A stretch of 5,888 nt of DNA from Opitutaceae bacterium. GTDB lineage: Bacteria; Verrucomicrobiota; Verrucomicrobiia; Opitutales; Opitutaceae. This document shows, in pieces, positions 1 through 5,888 of this stretch (within the stretch, counting starts at the first letter, position 1; each line of letters starts with the position of its first letter). The position numbers were made by a program, and so were the translations under genes. The notes under the pieces were generated by a model. The model saw only the letters and a list, made by a program, of their open reading frames with translations, searched no databases and was not told the DNA's origin. The stretch covers positions 1-5,888 of the forward strand of contig JAHFTG010000150.1 in assembly GCA_023269455.1 (NCBI GenBank). Reading direction: 5' to 3'.

Positions 1-204
1 TTGTTAAAAGGCTACGTCGAGGAAGGCCTCTCGCGCCGCGACCTGGTCGAGCAAGGTTTCGCCGAGCCGGTCGTCAACGACATCGTCCGCAAAGTGGACC
101 TCAACGAATACAAACGAAAGCAGATGGCCCCCGGCATCAAGATAACCCCCCTCGCCTTCGGCGTAGGCCGCCGCATCCCCATCGTCCAAAAATACGTGAG
201 CTAA
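1..204 (+). CDS. nadE: NAD+ synthetase, C-terminal end (5' truncated by the window)
   Basis: This is the last 67 codons of a gene that enters from the left edge and ends at TAA (202-204). The TTG at position 1 is an internal leucine codon, not a start. The tail reads VDLNEYKRKQMAPGIKIT, then AFGVGRRIPIVQKY. This matches the conserved end of glutamine-dependent NAD+ synthetases, where NEYKR-Q-PG-K is followed by AFG-x-RR-P. The enzyme amidates nicotinic acid adenine dinucleotide to NAD+ with ATP in the cytosol. The synthetase P-loop and any N-terminal glutaminase (nitrilase) domain lie outside the window, so the choice of glutamine-dependent over ammonia-dependent form rests on this tail alone. 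The downstream repeat arm starts 17 bp after the stop. Confidence 0.85.
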   Translation: MLKGYVEEGLSRRDLVEQGFAEPVVNDIVRKVDLNEYKRKQMAPGIKITPLAFGVGRRIPIVQKYVS

Positions 205-220
205 AGCCGAATCAATTCAT

Positions 221-261
221 CGGAATTTTTAACCACTAACAAACACTAATGGGCACTAACG
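221..261 (+). repeat. Left arm of a 41-bp inverted repeat pair; CACTAA 10-nt period
   Basis: The arm starts CGGAATTTTTAACCACTAA (221-239) and continues as three 10-nt units with a CACTAA core: AACCACTAAC, AAACACTAAT and GGGCACTAAC. Read against the reverse complement of 648-688, the first 19 positions match at 18 and all 41 at 34 by hand count. The arm overlaps the presumed ATG (249) of the following gene. Its T5 run lies 22-26 bp after the nadE stop. Confidence 0.85.
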
Positions 262-638
262 CCGAAGACGGATTATTTCAGCAAGAAGGCTACGACTTTA
301 TGGCTATCTGCTTTGAGGTTTATCGTGAACTCGGACACGGTTTCCTCGAAGAAGTTTATCAGGAAAGTCTCGAAATCGAACTTACCGAGCGCGGCATTCC
401 ATTCATTTCTCAACCGAAGCTTCAGCTCTTTTACAAAGGAAAGCCCCTTAAGAAAACCTACGAAGCCGACCTGATCGTGCACGGTGAAATCGTCGTCGAA
501 TTAAAAGCAGCCAAAACACTCGCTCCCGAACACGACGCCCAACTCATCAACTATCTCCGCGCCACCAAAAAACGAGTCGGCTACCTCGTAAACTTCGGCT
601 CCCATCCGCTCCTCGAATGGCGCCGCCGCGTGCTCTGA
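249..638 (+). CDS. GxxExxY family protein, PD-(D/E)XK nuclease-like
   Basis: A 129-residue protein of the GxxExxY family, whose cellular role I do not know. The family signature is G31-x-x-E34-x-x-Y37. E34, D74 (in YEADLIV), E84-L85-K86 and Q98-x3-Y102 together fit the RecB-like PD-(D/E)XK nuclease core: motif I acid, D, ExK, then QxxxY. All the expected catalytic positions are present, so an active metal-dependent nuclease is plausible but not shown. No signal peptide or membrane segment is visible. The ATG at 249 lies inside the left repeat arm and has no Shine-Dalgarno. An alternative in-frame ATG at 300 (residue 18) would remove EGYDF, which from memory is conserved in this subfamily, so 249 is preferred. 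Codon use is less GC-rich than in the neighbours, suggesting separate origin. Confidence 0.85.
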   Translation: MGTNAEDGLFQQEGYDFMAICFEVYRELGHGFLEEVYQESLEIELTERGIPFISQPKLQLFYKGKPLKKTYEADLIVHGEIVVELKAAKTLAPEHDAQLINYLRATKKRVGYLVNFGSHPLLEWRRRVL

Positions 639-647
639 TTTTTCCGT

Positions 648-688
648 CATTAGTGCCCCTTAGTGCCCATTAGTGGTTAAAAATCCCG
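648..688 (-). repeat. Right arm of the 41-bp inverted repeat pair
   Basis: Read on the minus strand it starts CGGGATTTTTAACCACTAA (688-670) and continues with GGGCACTAA units at a 10-nt period. It is the inverted partner of 221-261. It begins 9 bp after the stop of the GxxExxY gene and ends 2 bp before the ATG of hemL, so it forms most of the sequence directly upstream of hemL. Confidence 0.85.
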
Positions 689-690
689 AA

Positions 691-1980
<1,290 letters not shown>

Positions 1981-2044
1981 GCACCGAATCGGCTAACCAC
2001 TTATTTTCACTGATAAGCACTGAATTTTTCAGGGATTCAGCTCC

Positions 2045-2063
2045 CATCTGCGATCAGCAGATG
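2045..2063. other. Small perfect hairpin (7-bp stem, 5-nt loop)
   Basis: CATCTGC (2045-2051) pairs with GCAGATG (2057-2063) around the loop GATCA. No T-run follows on either strand, so it is not a typical intrinsic terminator. It lies in the interior of the 1986-2154 repeat element. Confidence 0.6.
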
Positions 2064-2107
2064 CCTCCGATTCCAAGCGTAGGCGATTAGCCGAAGCCGC
2101 TCCCAGA

Positions 2108-2129
2108 GAATCGCCCCGTTGGGCGATTC
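2108..2129. other. Perfect hairpin (9-bp stem, 4-nt loop)
   Basis: GAATCGCCC (2108-2116) and GGGCGATTC (2121-2129) form a perfect stem with loop CGTT. It sits directly inside the right arm of the 1986-2154 element. There is no T-run on the plus strand, so it could slow or partly terminate hemL transcription but does not look like a classical terminator. Confidence 0.7.
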
Positions 2130-2140
2130 CATAAGTGGTT

Positions 2141-2162
2141 AAAAAATCCGATTCCGTCGGAT
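2141..2162 (-). terminator. Intrinsic terminator for xerC
   Basis: On the minus strand ATCCGA (2162-2157), loop CGGAA, then TCGGAT (2151-2146) form a 6-bp stem followed at once by a run of six T (2146-2141). It begins 10 bp downstream of the xerC stop codon. The stem is short, but stem plus T-run and position fit a Rho-independent terminator. The T-run belongs to the right arm of the repeat element, so the repeat appears to supply the terminator. On the plus strand no T-run follows the stem, so it should act in one direction only. Confidence 0.7.
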
Positions 2163-2172
2163 CGAAAAATCT

Positions 2173-3117
2173 TCACGCCCTCGGATGCGCCTTCGCATAG
2201 ATGTCGCGCAGCCGCGCGATGCTCACATGCGTGTAAACCTGCGTCGTGTTCAGGCTCGCATGCCCCAGCAGCTCCTGCACGAGCCGCAGATCCGCGCCGG
2301 CATTCAACAAATGCGTCGCGTAGCTGTGCCGTAGTTTATGCGGTGTCAGGTCCATCGGCAGATCCGCCAGCGCCAGATAACGCTTCAACAACAACTGCAC
2401 CTGCCGCACCGGTAGCCGCTCGTGCTTCGGCGTCACCAGCACCGGATCGGCATGACCCGTATCGCGCGCAAACTCCGCCTTCCACTTCACGAGCACCGCC
2501 ATGCCCACGCGCCCCAGCGGACACAGGCGCACCTTCTTGCCCTTGCCGAGCACGCGCGCCACGCCGCTCTCGAAATCGATGTCGCCGTAGTTCAGCCCCG
2601 TGAGCTCGCTCACGCGCAACCCTCCGCCGTAAAGCAGCTCCATCGCGAGCCGGTCGCGCCACGCCACAAACGCCGTCTCGCTCCCATTTTCCAGCAACCG
2701 CTGCGGCCCCGTGAGCAACGCCTTCATCTGCGTCTCCGTCAAAAATTTCGGCAGCCTCTTCTCCAGCTTCGGCAGCGGCACGCCGATGAACGGATTCCGC
2801 GCCACCTTCCCATGCCGCAGCCAGAACTTAAAAAACGCCCGCAACGCCGACACGTGCAGGTGCAGCGTCCGCCGGTCAAACCGGTGCTGCCCCTCGATCA
2901 CGAAATCACGCATGTCCCGCACGCCGAGCTTGTCGAAACCCCGCGCCCACAGCCCGGCCTGATTCAACCAATGATAAAAGTCCTCAAACGCTCCTTGATA
3001 GTTGCGCAGCGTGTAGCGCGAGTAACGGCGCTCCTTCGCAAGGAACTCCGCAAACGGCGTCCACCACGCGGTGACGACCGGCTCAGGCAGGGGTGGATGC
3101 GAGGCGGGCTTCGACAT
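2173..3117 (-). CDS. xerC: Tyrosine recombinase XerC
   Basis: A 314-residue site-specific recombinase, close to the usual 300. XerC works with XerD at dif to resolve chromosome dimers before cell division. The N-terminal SAM-like core-binding domain (about 15-105) includes FLAKERRYSRYTLRNY. The catalytic domain has the complete set R168 (GGGLRVSEL), K192 (GKGKK), H260 and R263 (HKLRHS), H286 (LLGH) and nucleophile Y295 (TTQVYTH). The ending YAKAHPRA is typical of XerC and separates it from XerD. The ATG at 3117 lies inside the 3' end of mazG, 35 bp overlap, with a weak AGGT 8 nt upstream. The reading frame stays open farther upstream, but that part shadows mazG. Overlap implies cotranscription with mazG. 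Confidence 0.93.
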   Translation of the reverse strand: MSKPASHPPLPEPVVTAWWTPFAEFLAKERRYSRYTLRNYQGAFEDFYHWLNQAGLWARGFDKLGVRDMRDFVIEGQHRFDRRTLHLHVSALRAFFKFWLRHGKVARNPFIGVPLPKLEKRLPKFLTETQMKALLTGPQRLLENGSETAFVAWRDRLAMELLYGGGLRVSELTGLNYGDIDFESGVARVLGKGKKVRLCPLGRVGMAVLVKWKAEFARDTGHADPVLVTPKHERLPVRQVQLLLKRYLALADLPMDLTPHKLRHSYATHLLNAGADLRLVQELLGHASLNTTQVYTHVSIARLRDIYAKAHPRA

Positions 3118-3754
3118 CGCGCATGACCTGCGTGGCGTGCAACCGCAGCGCACCTTCGGGATCGAGTCCCTTCGCGCGCGCCGCCGCCGTGAGTTCAAAA
3201 AGCATCTTCCCGAGCTTCGCCCCATCGAGCTGCGCGCCCAGCGCCTTGATCTGCGCCGTGTCCACGACGCCATCCGCCGGGAGCTCTTTTTTCTCGATCT
3301 GCTTCCACACCGCCTCGGCAAACATCAGCGCGGGCAGACGCGGCGGCAGGTCTTTGAAGACGCCCGACTGCGCCGGACCGTTCTTCTTTTCCTGCGCCTT
3401 GATCTGCTCCCACTTCACGATCACGTCGTCGGCCGTGCCGATCTTCGCGCCGTCGCCGAACACATGCGGATGCCGCCGCACGAGCTTCTCGTTGGCCTCG
3501 GCCGCGACCGCCTCCAGGTCGAAGTGCCCGGCCTCCTCCGCGAGCTGTGCGTGAAACACCACCTGCATCAGCACATCACCCAGCTCCTCGCGCATGTGCG
3601 GCATGTCCAGACGGTCGATGGTGTCGAGCAGCTCGCTCGCCTCGTCGATCAGGCAACGCGTCAGCGTGGCGTGCGTCTGCACCTGATCCCACGGACACCC
3701 GCCGGGCGCACGCAAGGCGGCGATGGTTTTACGAAGATCTTCAACAGCGCTCAT
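3083..3754 (-). CDS. mazG: Nucleoside triphosphate pyrophosphohydrolase MazG
   Basis: A 223-residue all-alpha NTP pyrophosphohydrolase, shorter than the E. coli protein (263). The family hydrolyses NTPs and dNTPs, including aberrant ones, to NMP and pyrophosphate. The N-terminal MazG domain shows CPWD (20-23), the metal-binding helix D37-E38-x-x-E41 and E57-L-G-D60 within REELGDVLMQVVFHAQ. The first acid of the usual EExxE is the conservative D37. WEQIKAQEK (115-123) links to a second MazG-like domain, where the matching helix reads AKLGKMLFE (179-187). Lysines there stand at the usual E and D sites, so the C-terminal domain looks catalytically dead. ATG 3754 is chosen because the preceding 12 in-frame residues are coded by the hairpin repeat. 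No Shine-Dalgarno is seen. It is first in a unit with xerC and divergent from trpC. Confidence 0.93.
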   Translation of the reverse strand: MSAVEDLRKTIAALRAPGGCPWDQVQTHATLTRCLIDEASELLDTIDRLDMPHMREELGDVLMQVVFHAQLAEEAGHFDLEAVAAEANEKLVRRHPHVFGDGAKIGTADDVIVKWEQIKAQEKKNGPAQSGVFKDLPPRLPALMFAEAVWKQIEKKELPADGVVDTAQIKALGAQLDGAKLGKMLFELTAAARAKGLDPEGALRLHATQVMRDVEARLASTPA

Positions 3755-3843
3755 TGAGCAAAAGTTGCCCGCGGAACACACCGAACACACGGAAATTTTT
3801 CGGCTTTGTCTTCCGTGGGTTCCGTGTGTTCCGTGGGCGCTTC
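3755..3843. promoter_or_regulatory. Divergent mazG-trpC intergenic region
   Basis: These 89 bp separate the starts of mazG (minus) and trpC (plus), so promoters for both directions would be expected here or within the neighbouring coding ends. I can see no convincing -35/-10 pair on either strand. Most of the region is taken by the 3769-3836 hairpin. No leader peptide or trp attenuator with tandem Trp codons is seen before trpC. Confidence 0.35.
3769..3836. repeat. Long imperfect hairpin made of a 9-nt period repeat
   Basis: The left arm (3769-3794) and right arm (3811-3836) are inverted copies matching at 23 of 26 positions by hand count, around a 16-nt loop with a T5 run (3796-3800). Each arm is built from 9-nt units: GAACACACC, GAACACACG on the left, and on the right, read on the minus strand, CGGAACACA then CGGAACCCA. 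The type differs from the 10-nt CACTAA arms in unit length and sequence, but shares the inverted design, and CGGAAATTTTT at the inner left edge resembles the CGGAATTTTT of the other arms. It lies between two divergent starts, so it is not placed as a terminator. Confidence 0.8.
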
Positions 3844-4650
3844 ATGTCCGACAAACTCACCGAGATCATGGCGTGGAAGCGACAGGAGATCGCCCCGCTC
3901 ATCCGCACGGTTTCCCTGCCCGAGCTGGCCGCGTTCAACGCCATGGCGCCCAAGCCTCCGTCCTTCGCCGCCGCCCTCCGCCGCGACGACGGGAAACTCG
4001 CCGTCATCGCCGAGATCAAGCGCCGCTCGCCCTCCGCCGGCGCCATCGCCGCCACCACCCTCGCCGCGCCCGACCAGGCCCTCAAATACCGCGAGGCCGG
4101 TGCCAGCGCCCTCTCCGTCCTCACCGACGAAAAATTCTTCGGCGGCACCCTCGATGACCTCGTCGGCGTGACCTCGTTCTTCCGCCAAAACCGCCCCGCG
4201 GTCCCGTGCATCCGCAAGGACTTCATGGTTCATCCCATTCAGGTTCTTCAGGCGCGCGAAGCCGGAGCCAGCGCCATCCTCATCATCGTCCGCGCCCTCA
4301 ACGACGACGAGATCGCCAAGCTCTTCGAAGCCGCCAAATTCGCCGGCGTCGACGCCCTCTTCGAGATTCACAACGAATCCGAACTCACCCGCGCCGTCTC
4401 CCACGGCGCGAAAATCATCGGCGTCAACAACCGTGACCTCGCCATCTTCAAGTGCGACCTCGGACTGAGCGAACGCCTCATCCCGCTCTTCCCCAAACAC
4501 GTCATCGCCGTAAGCGAAAGCGGCATCTTCACCGGTGCCGACGCCGCTCGCGTCCAAGCCTGCGGCGCCCACGCCATCCTCTGCGGCGAAGCCCTCATGA
4601 AAGCCCCCGACGCCGCCGCGTTAATCGCAGAGTTCCGCCGCGATGTTTGA
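3844..4650 (+). CDS. trpC: Indole-3-glycerol phosphate synthase
   Basis: A 268-residue TIM-barrel enzyme of normal length that closes the indole ring from 1-(2-carboxyphenylamino)-1-deoxyribulose 5-phosphate in tryptophan synthesis. Conserved elements in order are AEIKRRSPSAG (56-66, general-acid region with E57 and K59), LTDEKFFGG (93-101), IRKDFMVHPIQV with K125, E174 in ALFEIHN, GVNNRDL with N195, and SESGI with E225 and S226. The last part, CGEALMK, is the phosphate-binding end. ATG 3844 gives the standard short N-terminal helix; the open frame upstream only runs through the repeat and antisense to mazG. No Shine-Dalgarno is present. No other trp gene is in view, so it is separated from at least its immediate partners. 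Its 3' end overlaps the next gene by 8 bp. Confidence 0.96.
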   Translation: MSDKLTEIMAWKRQEIAPLIRTVSLPELAAFNAMAPKPPSFAAALRRDDGKLAVIAEIKRRSPSAGAIAATTLAAPDQALKYREAGASALSVLTDEKFFGGTLDDLVGVTSFFRQNRPAVPCIRKDFMVHPIQVLQAREAGASAILIIVRALNDDEIAKLFEAAKFAGVDALFEIHNESELTRAVSHGAKIIGVNNRDLAIFKCDLGLSERLIPLFPKHVIAVSESGIFTGADAARVQACGAHAILCGEALMKAPDAAALIAEFRRDV

Positions 4651-4993
4651 AAACAGAAAAAGCCACCTCCTGCCCCGCCGCGAATTCTACCATCGCATGG
4701 CCCGCAGCGCGGCGCTGGGCGCGGGGTTGATCGCCCTCTCCCTCCTCATCGGCATCCTCGGCTATCACTTCCTCGGCGGCCTCGCCTGGATGGACGCCTT
4801 CCTCGACGCCGCCATGATTCTCTCCGGCATGGGCCCGCTGTCCCAGTTGCACACCGATGCCGCCAAGCTCTTCGCCGGCCTTTACGCCATCTACTGCGGC
4901 ATCGCCCTCATCGGCACCACCGCGATCATCTTCGCCCCCGCCGTCCACCGCGCCCTCCACAAATTCCACCTCGAGGACTCCACGCTCGACTGA
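4643..4993 (+). CDS. Small two-TM membrane protein, ion-channel-like layout
   Basis: A 116-residue protein whose function I cannot name. After a basic cytosolic N-terminus (1-21) come a hydrophobic segment at about 22-45, a short semi-hydrophobic stretch DAFLDAAMILSGMGPL (51-66), a second hydrophobic segment at about 75-100, and a basic, His-containing tail ending in acids. The order TM, pore-helix-like stretch with a GMGP turn, then TDAAKLFAGLYAIYCG recalls two-TM potassium channels. In those, TVGYGD is followed by P-T-x-x-GK-x-F and the second helix. The selectivity signature itself is absent, so conduction of K+ should not be assumed. ATG 4643 overlaps trpC by 8 bp (out of frame), and rsmA follows after 52 bp, so it is likely translated from the same mRNA. 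Confidence 0.8.
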   Translation: MFENRKSHLLPRREFYHRMARSAALGAGLIALSLLIGILGYHFLGGLAWMDAFLDAAMILSGMGPLSQLHTDAAKLFAGLYAIYCGIALIGTTAIIFAPAVHRALHKFHLEDSTLD

Positions 4994-5002
4994 GCCGGCT
5001 CC

Positions 5003-5044
5003 CTTCCGACTCCAGCCTCTCAGCTCCAAGCTCTCGACTTCCGC
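5003..5044 (+). repeat. Six-unit heptamer repeat, pyrimidine-rich
   Basis: The 52-bp gap before rsmA contains six consecutive 7-nt units: CTTCCGA, CTCCAGC, CTCTCAG, CTCCAAG, CTCTCGA and CTTCCGC. All six start CT and have C at position 5 except where the unit keeps C at position 4, so the pattern is approximate (CTYYNNN). The array ends 1 bp before the rsmA ATG and takes the place of any Shine-Dalgarno. A degenerate pyrimidine tract is the alternative view. Confidence 0.55.
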
Positions 5045-5045
5045 C

Positions 5046-5885
5046 ATGCCCCTTTCCCCGTCCGCCACCCGTGACCTCCTCGCCCAGCTCGCGCACTTCC
5101 CCAAGCGTGCCCTCGGCCAAAACTTCCTCGTCGATGGCAACATCGTCATGAAGTCCCTGGAGCTCGCCGGCGTCACCCGTGGCGACACCGTGGTCGAGGT
5201 CGGCCCCGGCCTCGGCACGCTTACGACCGCCCTCCTTGAAGCCGGCGCCGACGTCTGGGCCGTCGAGTTCGACCGCAACCTCCACGCACACCTCGAAGCC
5301 ACTCTCCTCAAAAAATACCCGGCCACCTTCCATCTCCTCGAAGGCGACGCCATCGACCATCCCATCGCCGCGCTCCCCGCCGACCGCGCCGCCGCCGCGC
5401 CCGGTTTCAAAATCGTCGCCAACCTCCCCTACGCCATCTCCACCCCGTGGATGGATGGCATCCTCGGCGGCCCGCTCCCCACGCGTCTCGTCCTCATGCT
5501 CCAGCAGGAAGCCGCCCAACGCTACGCCGCCAAGCCCGGCTCCAAACAATTCGGCGCCATCTCCATTTTCCTCCAATCCGCCTACGACATCGCTCCAGGC
5601 CACAAAGTCGCCGCCGCCTGCTTCCACCCGCGCCCCGACATCGAGTCCTACCTCCTCAACCTCGTCCGCAAACCCTCGCCCTTCGTCTTCGCTGACGACG
5701 TAAAACTCCTCATTCGCGCCTGTTTCCAGCAACGCCGCAAACAGCTCGGCGCCCTCCTCCGCGAAAAACTCCCCGACGCCGGCGCCGCCTGGTTCGCGTT
5801 GATCGCCGCCTCCGGTTGCGGCCCGCAAAGCCGCGCCGAAGACATCCCCGTCGCCTGCTGGCAGAAGCTCACCCTCACCCCATGA
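5046..5885 (+). CDS. rsmA: 16S rRNA (A1518/A1519-N6)-dimethyltransferase
   Basis: A 279-residue enzyme (RsmA/KsgA) of normal length that dimethylates two adjacent adenines in helix 45 of 16S rRNA late in small-subunit assembly, using S-adenosylmethionine. The sequence shows KRALGQNFL (20-27), SAM motif I EVGPGLGTLT (51-60), acidic E74 ending the next strand, GDA (100-102), and catalytic motif IV NLPY (126-129). These are followed by FHPRPDIES (193-201) and the QQRRKQL element (228-234) of the C-terminal domain. The start at 5046 keeps the short N-terminal helix before KRALGQNFL. An upstream open frame from 4857 only shadows the membrane-protein gene. Its stop TGA (5883-5885) overlaps an ATG at 5882. 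The gene is complete and all expected motifs are present. Confidence 0.96.
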   Translation: MPLSPSATRDLLAQLAHFPKRALGQNFLVDGNIVMKSLELAGVTRGDTVVEVGPGLGTLTTALLEAGADVWAVEFDRNLHAHLEATLLKKYPATFHLLEGDAIDHPIAALPADRAAAAPGFKIVANLPYAISTPWMDGILGGPLPTRLVLMLQQEAAQRYAAKPGSKQFGAISIFLQSAYDIAPGHKVAAACFHPRPDIESYLLNLVRKPSPFVFADDVKLLIRACFQQRRKQLGALLREKLPDAGAAWFALIAASGCGPQSRAEDIPVACWQKLTLTP

Positions 5886-5888
5886 ATC
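5882..5888 (+). other. Possible start codon of the next gene (ATGA overlap)
   Basis: The rsmA stop is embedded in ATGA, giving an ATG at 5882 in another frame. Such overlaps are common between translationally coupled genes, and the unit appears to run on in the plus direction. Only 7 bases remain in the window, so the gene itself cannot be judged. Confidence 0.25.

Larger units (their letters stand above)
221..688 (+). mobile_element. Putative inverted-repeat cassette carrying a GxxExxY gene
   Basis: A 468-bp unit is bounded by imperfect 41-bp inverted repeats (221-261 and 648-688) and holds a single gene. That gene is visibly richer in A/T and uses more A/T-ending codons than nadE, hemL and the rest of the window. 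The same arm core (CGG, purine, ATTTTTAACCACT) returns at 1986-2154 without a gene. These points suggest a mobile or dispersing unit. Against this, I see no target-site duplication at the edges and no recognised transposase. The edges are taken from where the two arms stop matching. The cassette may be an accumulated repeat neighbourhood and not a discrete element. Confidence 0.4.
1986..2154. repeat. Gene-less inverted repeat element sharing the arm core
   Basis: The left arm is GAATCGGCTAACCACTTAT (1986-2004). The right arm (2131-2154), on the minus strand, is GAATCGG, then ATTTTT, then AACCACTTAT. The arms therefore share a perfect 7-bp outer and 11-bp inner block, separated by a 5-nt T-run insertion in the right arm. 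On the left the CACT period continues (TTTCACTGAT at 2005, AAGCACTGAA at 2015), but the right arm lacks it. The interior, about 125 bp, holds smaller hairpins at 2020-2040, 2045-2063 and 2108-2129 and no credible ORF. It fills most of the convergent gap between hemL and xerC. It looks like a deleted or non-autonomous relative of the 221-688 unit. Confidence 0.7.

Noticed and set aside
207..230. Stand-alone intrinsic terminator for nadE
   Set aside because: The stem CCGA/TCGG is only 4 bp with a 9-nt loop, so it is not listed as a terminator despite the T5 run; it is discussed with the repeat arms.
673..690. GTG start for hemL at 673
   Set aside because: It would add six residues coded by the repeat arm only. 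ATG 691 gives a normal N-terminus.
2173..3117. Integrase of a mobile element
   Set aside because: The C-terminus, length and mazG linkage fit the housekeeping XerC; no attachment-site duplication or phage-type genes are present.
3118..3321. Upstream extension of the xerC frame (68 codons, Arg/Ser-rich)
   Set aside because: It lies fully inside mazG in another frame and has the low-complexity composition of a GC-rich shadow. The XerC N-terminal domain is complete from 3117.
3547..3843. N-terminal extension of the trpC frame by 99 codons
   Set aside because: It runs antisense to mazG and through the hairpin repeat, where it yields the repeat-like peptide FRGFRVFRG. trpC homologues begin near MSDKLTEIM at 3844.
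3751..4572. Long minus-strand ORF opposite trpC
   Set aside because: Shadow composition rich in Gly, Asp, Glu and Val, with no motif; it would also overlap the divergent region and trpC wholly.
4926..5828. Long minus-strand ORF opposite rsmA
   Set aside because: Same kind of shadow, antisense to a gene with all family motifs.

Overview
The window is a dense chromosomal housekeeping segment from a GC-rich bacterium with a strong preference for C- or G-ending codons. Three things suggest Verrucomicrobiota, perhaps an Opitutus-type lineage: almost no start codon has a clear Shine-Dalgarno sequence, a GxxExxY-family gene is present, and the intergenic regions carry short-period repeats of the CACTAAT, ACGGAACAC and pyrimidine-heptamer types. 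This placement is an inference from style and memory of such genomes. No rRNA or other phylogenetic marker was compared.

Layout. Positions 1-204 are the 3' end of a plus-strand NAD+ synthetase gene (nadE). A small cassette follows at 221-688: a GxxExxY-family protein with a complete RecB-type PD-(D/E)XK motif set, enclosed by 41-bp imperfect inverted repeats. It stops 2 bp short of the hemL start (glutamate-1-semialdehyde aminomutase, 691-1980). A 192-bp convergent intergenic region (1981-2172) holds a second, gene-less inverted repeat with the same arm core, several hairpins and a good intrinsic terminator for the minus strand. On the minus strand lie mazG (3754-3083) and xerC (3117-2173), overlapping by 35 bp. 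They diverge from a plus-strand group of trpC (3844-4650), a small membrane protein (4643-4993) and rsmA/ksgA (5046-5885). The 89-bp gap between mazG and trpC is mostly a long imperfect hairpin built from a 9-nt period repeat. The gap before rsmA is a 7-nt period pyrimidine tract.

Functions. The named genes cover NAD synthesis, tetrapyrrole synthesis, chromosome dimer resolution, nucleotide-pool cleaning, tryptophan synthesis and 16S rRNA dimethylation. They do not form one pathway; tight spacing suggests mazG-xerC and trpC-membrane protein-rsmA are transcription units.

The most interesting signal is the repeats. Nearly every intergenic space of useful size holds an inverted or tandem short-period element. 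One pair of arms encloses a nuclease-like gene whose base composition differs from its neighbours, and the same arm core recurs without a gene about 1.3 kb away. This resembles the relationship between REP/MITE elements and a partner enzyme, and is offered as a hypothesis.
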